Source: JBFIHF01 sp964411125
Lineage (GTDB): Bacteria > Myxococcota_A > Bradymonadia > Bradymonadales > Bradymonadaceae
DNA: 64,000 nucleotides
Assembly: GCA_964411125.1 (NCBI GenBank)
Contig: CAYPJU010000004.1
Span: forward strand, 1-64,000
Direction: 5' to 3'
Below are positions 34,126 to 43,000 of the stretch, one piece after another. Numbering within the stretch: the first letter of the stretch is position 1; every line of letters starts with the position of its first letter. A program made the translations under genes and the position numbers. Under the pieces are notes generated by a model. It was not told where the DNA came from. It worked only from the letters and a program-made list of their open reading frames with translations, and ran no database searches.

Positions 34126-35334
34126 GTGAAGCGCCTTCTCCTCAGCCTCGTTTTGGTCGCGGCCTGCGGCGGTCCGGATCGTGTTCGTACGACCTCCGCC
34201 CCCGGAGCGACCGAATCTACGGACACGCCGGTTTGTACGCAGGACGACTCCGCGTGCCTCGACTGCACGCCGCCGTCGCTCCGTGTGTCGATGCGACGAA
34301 CCGGGTGGAGCGGCGTCTGCGGGACGGACGTCGCGCGCGTCGGGCACACCGCCGTCGTGCTTGGGGACGGGACGATCCTGGTCGCGGGCGGAAACTCCGT
34401 CACGGACGTTCTGGAGACCACCGAACTCTTCGACCCGGTGCGAGGGGATTGGCGCGAAGGCGCACCGATGTCGACTGAACGTGCGGGGCATACCGCCACG
34501 TTGCTCACGGACGGTCGCGTGCTCGTCGTCGGCGGGGACGACGGCGGAACCGCGGAGATCTACGATCCTCGCCGCGAGACGTGGGAGCGCACGACGCCGC
34601 TCGGGTCGCCCCGCGGAGGTCATACGGCAACCCGGCTTCAGGACGGTCGGGTTCTCGTCGTCGGGGGGGAGTATTTCCCCGCGGCGAGCGTCGACTACCT
34701 GGGGTACTCGACCTCGGAGCTGTACGACCCAGCGACCGGGACGTGGAGCGAGGCGGGTGACGGCATCGTCCGCAGCAATCACACCGCGACCCTCCTGCTC
34801 GACGGGCGGGTTCTGGTGGCGGGAGGCGAGAGTTCGAAGGGGGGCACGGATGACTGCGCCGTCTTCGATCCGGAGACGATGACGTGGTCGGACACCCTCC
34901 CAATGCTCGACGAGCGGTGGGACCACTCGGCGACCATCCTCGGGGATGGTCGCGTTCTCGTCTCAGGCGGTCTGGGGGGGATGGACTATCTCGGAACGGC
35001 CGAAGTTTGGGACCCGGCAGGGGGCCGATGGGCCGCCTTGCGCCCGATGCAACAGCCGCGCGCCGGCCACACGTCGACCCTCCTGGGAGACGGGCGTGTC
35101 ATCGTCGTCGGTGGAGAGCCGACGTCGCGCTACGAACCGTTGGCCGAAGCATTCGATGCGACTCTCTCGGAATGGAGCGCCATGGGCCGACCGATGCGGC
35201 GGCGAAACAAACACGCGACGGTACAGCTCGGACTCGGGGCCCTGATGATCGTCGGTGGCCTCTCCCCCACCGAGGCGAACCTCGTCGGAGAGCCCACCGC
35301 TTCGTCCGAAATTCTGACCCTCTGGACACAATGA
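34126..35334 (+). CDS. Kelch-type propeller lipoprotein
   Basis: The 402-residue lipoprotein (signal SLVLVAAC) has a Cys-containing linker and seven kelch-like blades. The recurring core is GHTAxxLxDGRVLVVGG, seen as GHTAVVLGDGTILVAGG, GHTATLLTDGRVLVVGG, NHTATLLLDGRVLVAGG, DHSATILGDGRVLVSGG and GHTSTLLGDGRVIVVGG; the seventh is decayed. Seven blades make a closed propeller of the galactose-oxidase central domain type, but no catalytic residues for oxidase activity are evident. The GTG start was set by the signal peptide. Its stop overlaps the start of the radical SAM gene (ATGA), so the two are co-expressed despite unrelated roles. Confidence 0.85.
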   Translation: MKRLLLSLVLVAACGGPDRVRTTSAPGATESTDTPVCTQDDSACLDCTPPSLRVSMRRTGWSGVCGTDVARVGHTAVVLGDGTILVAGGNSVTDVLETTELFDPVRGDWREGAPMSTERAGHTATLLTDGRVLVVGGDDGGTAEIYDPRRETWERTTPLGSPRGGHTATRLQDGRVLVVGGEYFPAASVDYLGYSTSELYDPATGTWSEAGDGIVRSNHTATLLLDGRVLVAGGESSKGGTDDCAVFDPETMTWSDTLPMLDERWDHSATILGDGRVLVSGGLGGMDYLGTAEVWDPAGGRWAALRPMQQPRAGHTSTLLGDGRVIVVGGEPTSRYEPLAEAFDATLSEWSAMGRPMRRRNKHATVQLGLGALMIVGGLSPTEANLVGEPTASSEILTLWTQ

Positions 35335-36434
35335 CGAACGTTCCCGAAATCACCGAAGACCAGGCGTGGCCGACGGATCACTGGCACCAGCTCGAAGACG
35401 GAAGAGTGCAGTGCGACGTCTGCCCGCGCGAATGCAAGCTGCGGGAGGGCCAGCGGGGCTTCTGTTTCGTTCGCGGGCGCCGCGACGATCAAGTCGTCCT
35501 CACCACGTACGGTCGGTCGAGCGGCTTTTGCATCGATCCGATCGAGAAGAAACCGCTCAACCATTTCCTGCCCGGGACTCCCGTACTGTCGTTCGGGACG
35601 GCGGGCTGCAACCTCGGCTGCAAGTTCTGCCAGAACTGGGACATCTCCAAATCGCGCGAGTTCGACACCCTCGCGAGCGACGCGACCCCCGACGCGGTGG
35701 CGCGCGCCGCGGCGGATCTCGGCTGCCGCAGCGTCGCTTTCACGTACAACGATCCGACGATCTTCCTCGAGTATGCGATCGACGTGGCAGTGGCGTGTCG
35801 GGAGGTGGGCGTGCGCACCGTCGCGGTGACCGCCGGCTACATCAGCGACGCGCCGCGCAGGGAGTTCTACCGGCATCTCGACGCCGCGAACGTGGACCTC
35901 AAGGCGTTCACCGAGGAATTCTATCGCAAGGTCACGTACTCCGAGCTCGACCCCGTCCTCGACAGCTTGCGATACCTGAAGCACGAGACCGACGTGTGGT
36001 TCGAGCTGACGACGTTGATCATCCCCGGCCACAACGATTCGAGTGACGAGATTGACGGGATGACCCGTTGGGTCGTCGACGAACTCGGCCCCGATGTCCC
36101 GATGCACTTTTCGGCGTTCCACCCCGACTTCAAGATGCGAGACATCGAGCGAACGCCGCCGGCGACGCTCCGTCGTGCACGCGACATCGCGCGAGCAAAC
36201 GGCGTCCGATATGCCTACACGGGAAACGTCCACGACGCCGAGGGGGACACGACCTCGTGCCACGCCTGCGGCGCGACCTTGATCGAGCGGGACTGGTACG
36301 ACCTGCGCCAGTTTCGAGTCGTCGACGGGGCCTGCCCCGACTGCGGCGAAGCGGTGGCGGGCGTGTTCGAGGAAGCGCCGGGCGACTGGGGGCGCCGCCG
36401 TCAACCGGTCGACATGAGACGATGGAGAGAGTGA
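35331..36434 (+). CDS. amrS: AmmeMemoRadiSam radical SAM enzyme
   Basis: The 367-residue protein has the radical SAM cluster motif at C93, C97 and C100 (AGCNLGCKFCQNW), preceded by the family's own N-terminal Cys set (VQCDVCPRECKLREGQRGFC), IEKKPLNHFLPG, and a C-terminal zinc-like pair of CxxC motifs (CHACG and CPDCG). This combination identifies the AmrS branch related to PflA-like activases, which co-occurs in genomes with AMMECR1 and Memo proteins. Its substrate is not established. It starts inside the kelch gene's stop and its stop overlaps the Memo start; the AMMECR1 partner lies at 39315-39905 on the other strand. Confidence 0.92.
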   Translation: MTNVPEITEDQAWPTDHWHQLEDGRVQCDVCPRECKLREGQRGFCFVRGRRDDQVVLTTYGRSSGFCIDPIEKKPLNHFLPGTPVLSFGTAGCNLGCKFCQNWDISKSREFDTLASDATPDAVARAAADLGCRSVAFTYNDPTIFLEYAIDVAVACREVGVRTVAVTAGYISDAPRREFYRHLDAANVDLKAFTEEFYRKVTYSELDPVLDSLRYLKHETDVWFELTTLIIPGHNDSSDEIDGMTRWVVDELGPDVPMHFSAFHPDFKMRDIERTPPATLRRARDIARANGVRYAYTGNVHDAEGDTTSCHACGATLIERDWYDLRQFRVVDGACPDCGEAVAGVFEEAPGDWGRRRQPVDMRRWRE

Positions 36435-37222
36435 TGATCGGAACGCGCCCGATGGCTGTCGCTGGAACGTTTTACCCCGCCGACCCGGGGAAGCTACAGG
36501 AGATGCTCGCGCGCGACTTCGCGACGGCGGGGAGGGCGGGGGAGTCGACACCGTCCGCCGTCATCGCGCCGCATGCGGGTTTCGTCTACTCGGGCGCGGT
36601 CGCCGCCACCGCCTTCGCCCCATGGCGTGGCCTCGAAGTCGCTCGGGTCGTGGTCATCGGTCCGTCGCACCGTGTCGGGTTCGACGGGATCGCGACCTCG
36701 GGCTACGGCCATTTCGCGTCCCCCCTGGGGGAGGTGAGGGTGGATGTCGACGCGGTGCGTGACCTCGAGGAGGCGGGGCTGGCCCACCACCGCGAAGAAG
36801 CGCACGCACGCGAGCACTCGATCGAGACGCACCTGCCGTTCCTGCAGCGGGTCGTGGGAGAAGGCTTTCGACTGGTCCCTCTGGTGACGGGGCGGGCGCC
36901 CGACGAACAGGTCGAGGAGATCCTGGAGCGTCTGGACGACGGCGAGACCGTCTTCTCCATCAGCTCGGACCTCAGCCATTTCTTCCGCGACGAAGAGGCC
37001 AGACGTTACGACCGGGCGACAGCGGATGCGATCGAAGCGCTCGATGCATCCGGGGTGACCACATCGCTGGAAGGGGCCTGTGGCGGGCTCGCGATCCGCG
37101 GGCTTCTCCGACGCGCCGCGAGGCGCGAATGGACGGCCGAAACGCTCGAGCTTCGGACCTCGGCCGACGCCGGAGGCGACCGGGACCGTGTGGTGGGCTA
37201 CGGGGCGTTCGTCTTTCGTTGA
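36434..37222 (+). CDS. MEMO1-family protein
   Basis: The 262-residue protein belongs to the Memo family, whose fold is related to non-haem iron dioxygenases. The residues that bind metal in the human protein have clear counterparts: H47 (IAPHAGFVYSG), H79 (IGPSHR), H182 (SSDLSHF) and C217 (EGACGG). It also has the conserved AHAREHSIETHLPFLQ segment. The ATG at 36434 shares a base with the amrS stop (TGATG) and has GGAGAG before it; GTG 36431 and ATG 36422 are in-frame alternatives. Together with amrS and the AMMECR1 gene it completes the AmmeMemoRadiSam trio. Confidence 0.93.
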   Translation: MIGTRPMAVAGTFYPADPGKLQEMLARDFATAGRAGESTPSAVIAPHAGFVYSGAVAATAFAPWRGLEVARVVVIGPSHRVGFDGIATSGYGHFASPLGEVRVDVDAVRDLEEAGLAHHREEAHAREHSIETHLPFLQRVVGEGFRLVPLVTGRAPDEQVEEILERLDDGETVFSISSDLSHFFRDEEARRYDRATADAIEALDASGVTTSLEGACGGLAIRGLLRRAARREWTAETLELRTSADAGGDRDRVVGYGAFVFR

Positions 37223-37252
37223 GTCACCGGGTTCTGCGCTCCGCGATGCCCT

Positions 37253-38602
37253 TCACCCGTGTGGGGCCGCGCCGCTCCGCTTTCGCCGTCGGCGCCGCGC
37301 CGCGACTACGAGCCCCAGGAAAAGGAGAACGGAGGGGTCCGGGGCGACGGGGGAAGAGGTGCAACCGCATCCTCCGGTGCTGTCGATGCTGAGTCCTTCG
37401 TCTTCGTCGTCTCCCGTGTCCGTCTCGGGGTCTTCGCCGGGGCCATCGGGGTTCTCGGGAGTTACGGGGTCGACGGGGTCGACCGGATCCACGGGGTCGA
37501 CTGGATCCACGGGGTCCACCGGGGTGTCGGTCGGCGACAGACGAATGGCGTCGGCGACGATGTGTTGATCCGCCGCGACTTCGATCGCCGAATTGTCGTA
37601 GAGGGAGACCCACTGATCGGGGCCGGCAGCGAACTCGAACACCCCCAGCTCCTGCCACCCGTCCTCGCCCGCGCTCTGGTCGACGACCACCTCGTCCTCG
37701 ACGCCGGCGTGGCGGATTCCGTAGCGTGCCGAGTCGTACACCGCCCACTGCGACGTGCTGTGGTATTCCACGCGGTACGTGCCGGCGACGGCGAGATCGA
37801 GGTTCCAGCGGGCCCAGTTGGACGGTTCGTCCGCCTCGAACGCGTTCGTCCACTTCAGCGAGCCTCCGTGGCCGGAGCCTTCCTCGATGCGCCAGTACTG
37901 CGCCGGCCCGTAGGCGGTGAAGCAACTGTCGGTGTCGTCGACGACTCCCCCCTGCGCCGGTATCGGGTCGCCGCACGGGCCGAGGTCGGGCGGCCCCATC
38001 GGACCCGCGAACCAGGGGGTCTGCATCGCCGCACCGTCGGGATTCAACTCGGTGTGGATGTGGTCGTGATGCTTGTGATCGTTGGTGTAGACGACGAGTC
38101 GGTTCCCCGGACTGCGCGCGGAGCTCCAGCTCATGTTGTCCCAGATGATGGACTGGATCCCGAGCTCTTCGGCGTGGTCGAGGAGCCAGTTGGCGACGGG
38201 GTCCCCCAGGTCGTTGTCGGCGGAATCGTCGCGCGGTTGGGACGGGTCGACCGGGAAGTGGATGTCGAGCGCCCGCCCGGTGCCGTGGACCGACATCGAA
38301 TTGGTGTTCGCGATCTTCCGGCAGCTATACCCGCCCACGTGGGTGACCTGCGGGAAGTTGTCGTACATCCACTGCTGCAGCGTCGCGGCCCCGTCCGTGA
38401 ACGTCCTGCTGCAACCGTCCTCACCGACCCACGGCCCTGCCTGGACGTTCTCGATGTCGTACCCGTCTGCCTTCGCGAGCAGCTCGGCGGGCGGCGCCCA
38501 TCCACCTGCGTGGGCAAGCCCCTGGAGTCGTGAGTCCGTGGTCGAGTCGGCACAGCCGGCCAGCGCGGTGGCGGAGAGGAGCACAAAGATCGTGGAACGC
38601 AT
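37253..38602 (-). CDS. M15-type peptidase lipoprotein with MYXO-CTERM-like tail
   Basis: The 449-residue protein has a lipoprotein signal (SATALAGC). Residues about 40-220 resemble D-Ala-D-Ala carboxypeptidase / Hedgehog-type M15 peptidases, with zinc ligands plausibly in SVHGTGRALDIHF and DHKHHDHIH. A beta-sandwich domain (about 250-375) with YRVEYHSTSQWAVYDSA follows. Then a (Asp-Pro-Val)n linker, encoded by a 9-bp tandem repeat, leads to GCGC, a hydrophobic helix (PSVLLFLGLVVAA) and RRRRRKR, the layout of MYXO-CTERM sorting tails. Having both a lipobox and such a tail is unusual. It is likely a cell-wall or cross-link peptidase at the surface. Confidence 0.83.
   Translation of the reverse strand: MRSTIFVLLSATALAGCADSTTDSRLQGLAHAGGWAPPAELLAKADGYDIENVQAGPWVGEDGCSRTFTDGAATLQQWMYDNFPQVTHVGGYSCRKIANTNSMSVHGTGRALDIHFPVDPSQPRDDSADNDLGDPVANWLLDHAEELGIQSIIWDNMSWSSARSPGNRLVVYTNDHKHHDHIHTELNPDGAAMQTPWFAGPMGPPDLGPCGDPIPAQGGVVDDTDSCFTAYGPAQYWRIEEGSGHGGSLKWTNAFEADEPSNWARWNLDLAVAGTYRVEYHSTSQWAVYDSARYGIRHAGVEDEVVVDQSAGEDGWQELGVFEFAAGPDQWVSLYDNSAIEVAADQHIVADAIRLSPTDTPVDPVDPVDPVDPVDPVDPVTPENPDGPGEDPETDTGDDEDEGLSIDSTGGCGCTSSPVAPDPSVLLFLGLVVAARRRRRKRSGAAPHG
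37466..37520. repeat. 9-bp tandem repeat encoding a Val-Asp-Pro linker
   Basis: About six units close to GTCGACGGG / GTCCACGGG run through this stretch inside the peptidase gene. On the coding (minus) strand they encode a VDP tripeptide repeat. The in-frame unit is prone to copy-number change without breaking the gene. Confidence 0.8.
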
Positions 38603-38706
38603 CGAGACCTCGTCGGGTTGTCGCAATGATACCAACCGCAGAGACATGTTTCAGCCGAACGGTTTGAAATTGCTTCAAATTCGAAGGCGTGAGCGGGTCG
38701 ACGCGA

Positions 38707-39258
38707 TCACGAGGCTCCTCCTGAGCCCAGCGGGGCGAAGTCGAGCTGCCGCAGTGCCTCGTAAACTCCGATGGAGCAGGCGTTGGCGAGGTTCAGGCTC
38801 CGGATCGAGTCGGTCGTGGGGATTCGGACGAGTCGGTCGTCGTATTCGCCGAGGAGATCGTCGGGGAGGCCGCGACTCTCGCAGCCGAAGACGAGGACCG
38901 CGCCCGGCGGATACTCGACCTCGGTGTGGGCGATGCGCGCCTTCTTGGTGAAAAACCGCATACGGTCGCGGCCGAAGATCTCGGCGACGGCGGAGAAGTC
39001 GGGGTGTACGCAGAGTTTCACGTGCGGCCAGTAGTCGAGTCCGGCGCGCTTGAGGTAGCGGTTGTCGAGCTCGTATCCGAGCGGCTCTACGAGGTGCAGC
39101 CAGATGTCGGCGCCCGCGCAGAGACGTCCGATACTGCCGGTGTTCCCAGGAATCTCCGGGGAGACGAGGACCACGTGCAGGCTGCGGTCCTCGGGGCCGC
39201 CGAAATGCGGCTCGGGATCGCGGACCACGAAGCCGCGCTGTTCGTCGATGACCTTCAT
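38707..39258 (-). CDS. trmL: tRNA (cytidine/uridine-34-2'-O)-methyltransferase TrmL
   Basis: The 183-residue SPOUT methyltransferase is expected to methylate the wobble ribose of certain leucine tRNAs. Motifs: PEIPGNTGSIGRLCAGA (motif 1), VLVFGCESRGLPDDLL (motif 2) and IPTTDSIRSLNLANACSIGVYEAL (motif 3, the trefoil-knot SAM site). It is about 25 residues longer at the N-terminus than E. coli TrmL; the ATG at 39258 (MKVIDEQRGFVVRDPEPHFG) is the only reasonable start. Gln/Asp details for tRNA choice cannot be read here. It lies between the peptidase and AMMECR1 genes on the same strand. Confidence 0.93.
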   Translation of the reverse strand: MKVIDEQRGFVVRDPEPHFGGPEDRSLHVVLVSPEIPGNTGSIGRLCAGADIWLHLVEPLGYELDNRYLKRAGLDYWPHVKLCVHPDFSAVAEIFGRDRMRFFTKKARIAHTEVEYPPGAVLVFGCESRGLPDDLLGEYDDRLVRIPTTDSIRSLNLANACSIGVYEALRQLDFAPLGSGGAS

Positions 39259-39314
39259 GGGTCCGTGATAGCGTCTGCCTGCCAAAGCCTCTAGCGGAAA
39301 TGTCGGGCGCCGCG

Positions 39315-39905
39315 CTACCCGTGGTCGTCCGTGCCGAACTCCTCCACGTGGAAGAGCGCGACCCGCATCGTCGGGGGCCAGCGGTCGCCGTGCAGCCCCG
39401 CCTTGCGCTTGAGCGCGCGAACGAACGAAGGCGCGTCCGGAATCTTCTCCCAGACCGCGGGAAGGAAGGTCGCCCGATGCGCTCCGTCGTCGATGACCAG
39501 TCCGTCCACCCCGGGCCGCAGCCGCTCGCAGAGCTCCTGTTCGTCTGCGACCTGGATCGGGTGGAGATCGCCCAGGACGCTGAGGTGGATGTCGAGCCGC
39601 GGGAGATCCGCCTGAGAGAGGGGAGGAAATCTCGGATCGTGCAGCGCGGCCCGGATCGCGTTTCTCTGCACGTCTTCGCCGAGGACGGTCTGTGAATGCA
39701 GGTTTCCGATGCAGCCGCGAAGCTCCCCGTCGACATTCACGGTCACGAAGACCGCCCGCTCGAGTTCGAAGACGTCTCGCCCCTCCGCGGTGGGCGGATC
39801 CTCGTCCTCCAATTCGGCTCGAATCGAATCGCGCGCCAGCTCGAGGAGGGCGCGGCGATCGTCGGCCGAAAGGTCGTTCGTCGATGATTCTCGTTGGATA
39901 TCCAT
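39315..39905 (-). CDS. amrA: AMMECR1-family protein (AmrA)
   Basis: The 196-residue protein has the family's defining LRGCIGNL motif at about 62-69, with FVTVNVDGELRG before it, ALHDPRFPPLSQADLPRLDIHLSVL after it, GVDGLVIDDGAHRATFLPAVW and a Cys-free C-terminus. AMMECR1 proteins have no established enzymatic activity but consistently travel with Memo and the AmrS radical SAM enzyme, both encoded about 2-4 kb away on the opposite strand. The ATG at 39905 is preferred; an ATG six codons upstream (39923) is possible. It is divergent from the large kinase fusion gene. Confidence 0.92.
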   Translation of the reverse strand: MDIQRESSTNDLSADDRRALLELARDSIRAELEDEDPPTAEGRDVFELERAVFVTVNVDGELRGCIGNLHSQTVLGEDVQRNAIRAALHDPRFPPLSQADLPRLDIHLSVLGDLHPIQVADEQELCERLRPGVDGLVIDDGAHRATFLPAVWEKIPDAPSFVRALKRKAGLHGDRWPPTMRVALFHVEEFGTDDHG

Positions 39906-40049
39906 GACCCGAATGTAACACATCGAGCGACAGGGCACGTGGGTGGGCGGAATCGCAGAACCAGTGGGCGGGGCCGCGGTCCCCGCGCCCCGTCGTGGAC
40001 TACCTCGCCGGCCCGGTGGTACGCTTCGGCCCCCTGGAGGGTGGTGGAA

Positions 40050-43000
40050 GTGAGCAAGGATTTCGGAAAATACGAACTGGTCGAAAAGATCGGCACGGGA
40101 GGGATGGCCGAGGTGTATCTCGCCCGCAGCTTCGGGGCCGAGGGGTTGGAGAAGACGCTCGTCATCAAGCGCATTCTGCCGGAATTTTCGGAGAACCCTC
40201 GCTTCGTCGAGATGTTCATCTCGGAAGCGAAGATCGCGGTCGAACTCAACCACCCGAACATCGTCCAGATCTACGATTTCGGAAAGCACGAGGACACCTA
40301 TTACCTGGCGATGGAGTACGTCGACGGCGTCGACCTCGGGCATCTGCTGTCGGCTTCGCGCCGTAGTGACCAGCCCGTCTCGATCGGCAACGCCGTCTGG
40401 ATCGCCGCCGAGATCGCGAAGGGGCTGCAGTACGCTCACACCAAGAAGGACCGCTACGGCGACCCGCTCGAGATCGTCCATCGAGACGTCAGCCCACAGA
40501 ACGTGCTCGTCTCGCAGGATGGTACGGTCAAGATCGTCGACTTCGGCATCGCCAAGGCGTCTTCGGTGACGGATGCGCGCCCCAACCAGGTGAAAGGGAA
40601 GTTCGCCTACATGAGTCCGGAGCAGGCCTCCGGCAAACCGGTAGACCATCGGAGCGACCTCTTCAGCCTCGGCGTGATGCTGTTCGAGCTGCTCTGCGGT
40701 CGCCAGATGTTTCAGGCGTCGAACAAGGACGAGCTCCTGAGCCTGGTGAAGTCGGCGGTCGTCCCCGACATCGCCAGCTTGAATGCACAGGTCCCCGAGG
40801 AGCTGCAGCGTATTCTCTATCGCGTTCTGGAGAGCGACCCCGACGACCGCTACGAGTCGGCGCGCGAGCTTCAGCGCGAGCTACTCCGGGTCCTCTACGG
40901 CTTCGACGACATTCACGACGCTGGGACGGTGGCGGTGCAGTTTCGCAAACTGGAGTCGGCGATCGACTTCGATCAGACCGGATACCTCGCGACCAACCAC
41001 GCCAGGACCCACACCCGTACCTCCCTCGTCCGCACCGTCGCCGGTGGCACCAAGGGGGTGACCCCGGTCACCCACATCGGTGGAGAGAGCGAAGCTCCTC
41101 CTCAGATCGAGATCCATTCGCGGGAGCGAAAAGAGGTCGTCATCGTCGCCGGGGAGCTGGTCGGGCTCTTCGATCTGCGCGGCGCGGTCGGGCAGAGTCG
41201 CTGGCTCTCGATGCTGCAGGAGTACACGCGCATCGTGGATTCGCTCGCCTTCAAGAACTCCGCGGTCGTCCACCGGGTGAACGAGGACGGTTTCGTCCTC
41301 CTCTTCGGCATTCCAGTCTCGTCCGAGAACGATGCCGAGCTGGCTGTTCGCGTGGCCCTCGACCTCCATGACGCCGTGGCGGCGATGAGCCACGGCCCCG
41401 AAGCGACGATCTCGCTCAGTGTGGGGATAGCGATCGGCGACGTGGTGCTCGAGCAGGAGGTCGACAAGACCGGACGTCGTTACGGCTGGTCGTTCTTCGG
41501 AAGCGGGCACGAACTCGCCGAACGTCTCAGCAGTGCGGGGATGGCCCGCGAGACGCTGCTCGGGGGTCAGGTCTGGCGTCGCATTCGTCGCGAGTACAAT
41601 GCAGAGACGGTCGACCGGGTCGAGCATCCCGACGACGATGCCGAGACCCAGGTTCAGGCGTATCTTCTGACCGGCCCGAAGTCCGGCGAGGACAAGCTCG
41701 AGGAACTGCGCCGAAGCTACCACCGGTTCCGTGGGCGGGAGCTCCCGCTGAAAATGCTGCGCGAGGGATACCGCGAGAGCCTCATCGAGAACCGGTCGCA
41801 GGGCTTCCTGGTGCTCGGCGCGCAGGGAATCGGGAAGTCGACGCTCGTCGAGGAGTTTCTACGGGGGCTCGACCGACGCAACGTACGCATCGTCCGCGGG
41901 GTCGTGGGGGCTCACCAGCACGACGTGCCCTTGGGCTCCGTCGCGACTCTGCTCGGCGAGGTTCTGCGACTCGGGGCGCTCGACGATCTGCGCAACGTCC
42001 GAAAAACCCTCACCACGCGCATCACGGCACTCTTTCCGGAGGCGGACCCCCAGGAGCAAGAACTGTTGCTCCATTCGATCGGCGCAATCTTCAACATCAA
42101 GTGGCCGGGGAGCGAGTTCGGCGAGTTCACGGGCGACGAGCGTCGCGACAGGATCTTCCTGTCTCTGCGCAAGCTGCTGGGACGATTCGCCGCGAAGAAG
42201 CCGCTGATCCTCGCGTTCGACGACGCTCAAAACATCGATTCGATGACGTTGAGTTGTCTCACCGAGTTCCTCAACTCGGCGAGCCGCTCGCCGTCGATGC
42301 TCATCCTCACGGCCGAGGATGCAGGTCCTCACATCGAATCGCAGGCTTGGGAAGAGTTCGTCGCCGCGGACAACCTGACGATCGAGGAGCTCGGAGAGTT
42401 GGGTCCCAAGGAGTCGGAGAACCTCGTCCGCGATCATCTGCGGGTGCACCGGATCGACGACGACGGTCTCGTCCAGGAGATCCTCCGACGTTCGGGAGGC
42501 AATCCCCTCTTCATCAAGGAGGTGATCGAGATTCTTCGAGACCGCGGGATGTTGAAGGACGCCGGCGAGCGCCAGAAGCTTCAGAACTCGGGGCAGCCCG
42601 CGCAATGGATGCCGTCGAGCGTCGAAGGATTGATCCGAGCGCGCATCGACACGGTGGATCTCGACCGGAAGGTGGTCTTGCAACGCGTCGCGTTCCTCTG
42701 GTCGCCGTTCACCGGCCAGGACGTGGCCCTGGTCTGTCCCGATGAGCCGTGGGACGAGCTCGAGGAGCTGGTGAATCTCGGGTTCCTCGAGCGCCTCGAC
42801 GGCAACGAGGGGGTCCCGATCGTGACGTGGGATCCCGACCAGAAGTCGCCTCCCGAGCGGCAGTACGCCTTCGCGAACGCGATGATCCAGGACGCGGCGG
42901 CGGGTGGATTGCTCAAAGAGGAGGCCGAGTTGATCCACGAGACGCTCGCGCGGCATCTCCTCTCGATGCCCGAGGAACGCCGATCGGGCGCCAATTCACT

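Noticed and set aside
37466..37520. CRISPR or mobile element repeat
   Set aside because: It is a 9-bp in-frame repeat within the peptidase gene encoding a Val-Asp-Pro linker.
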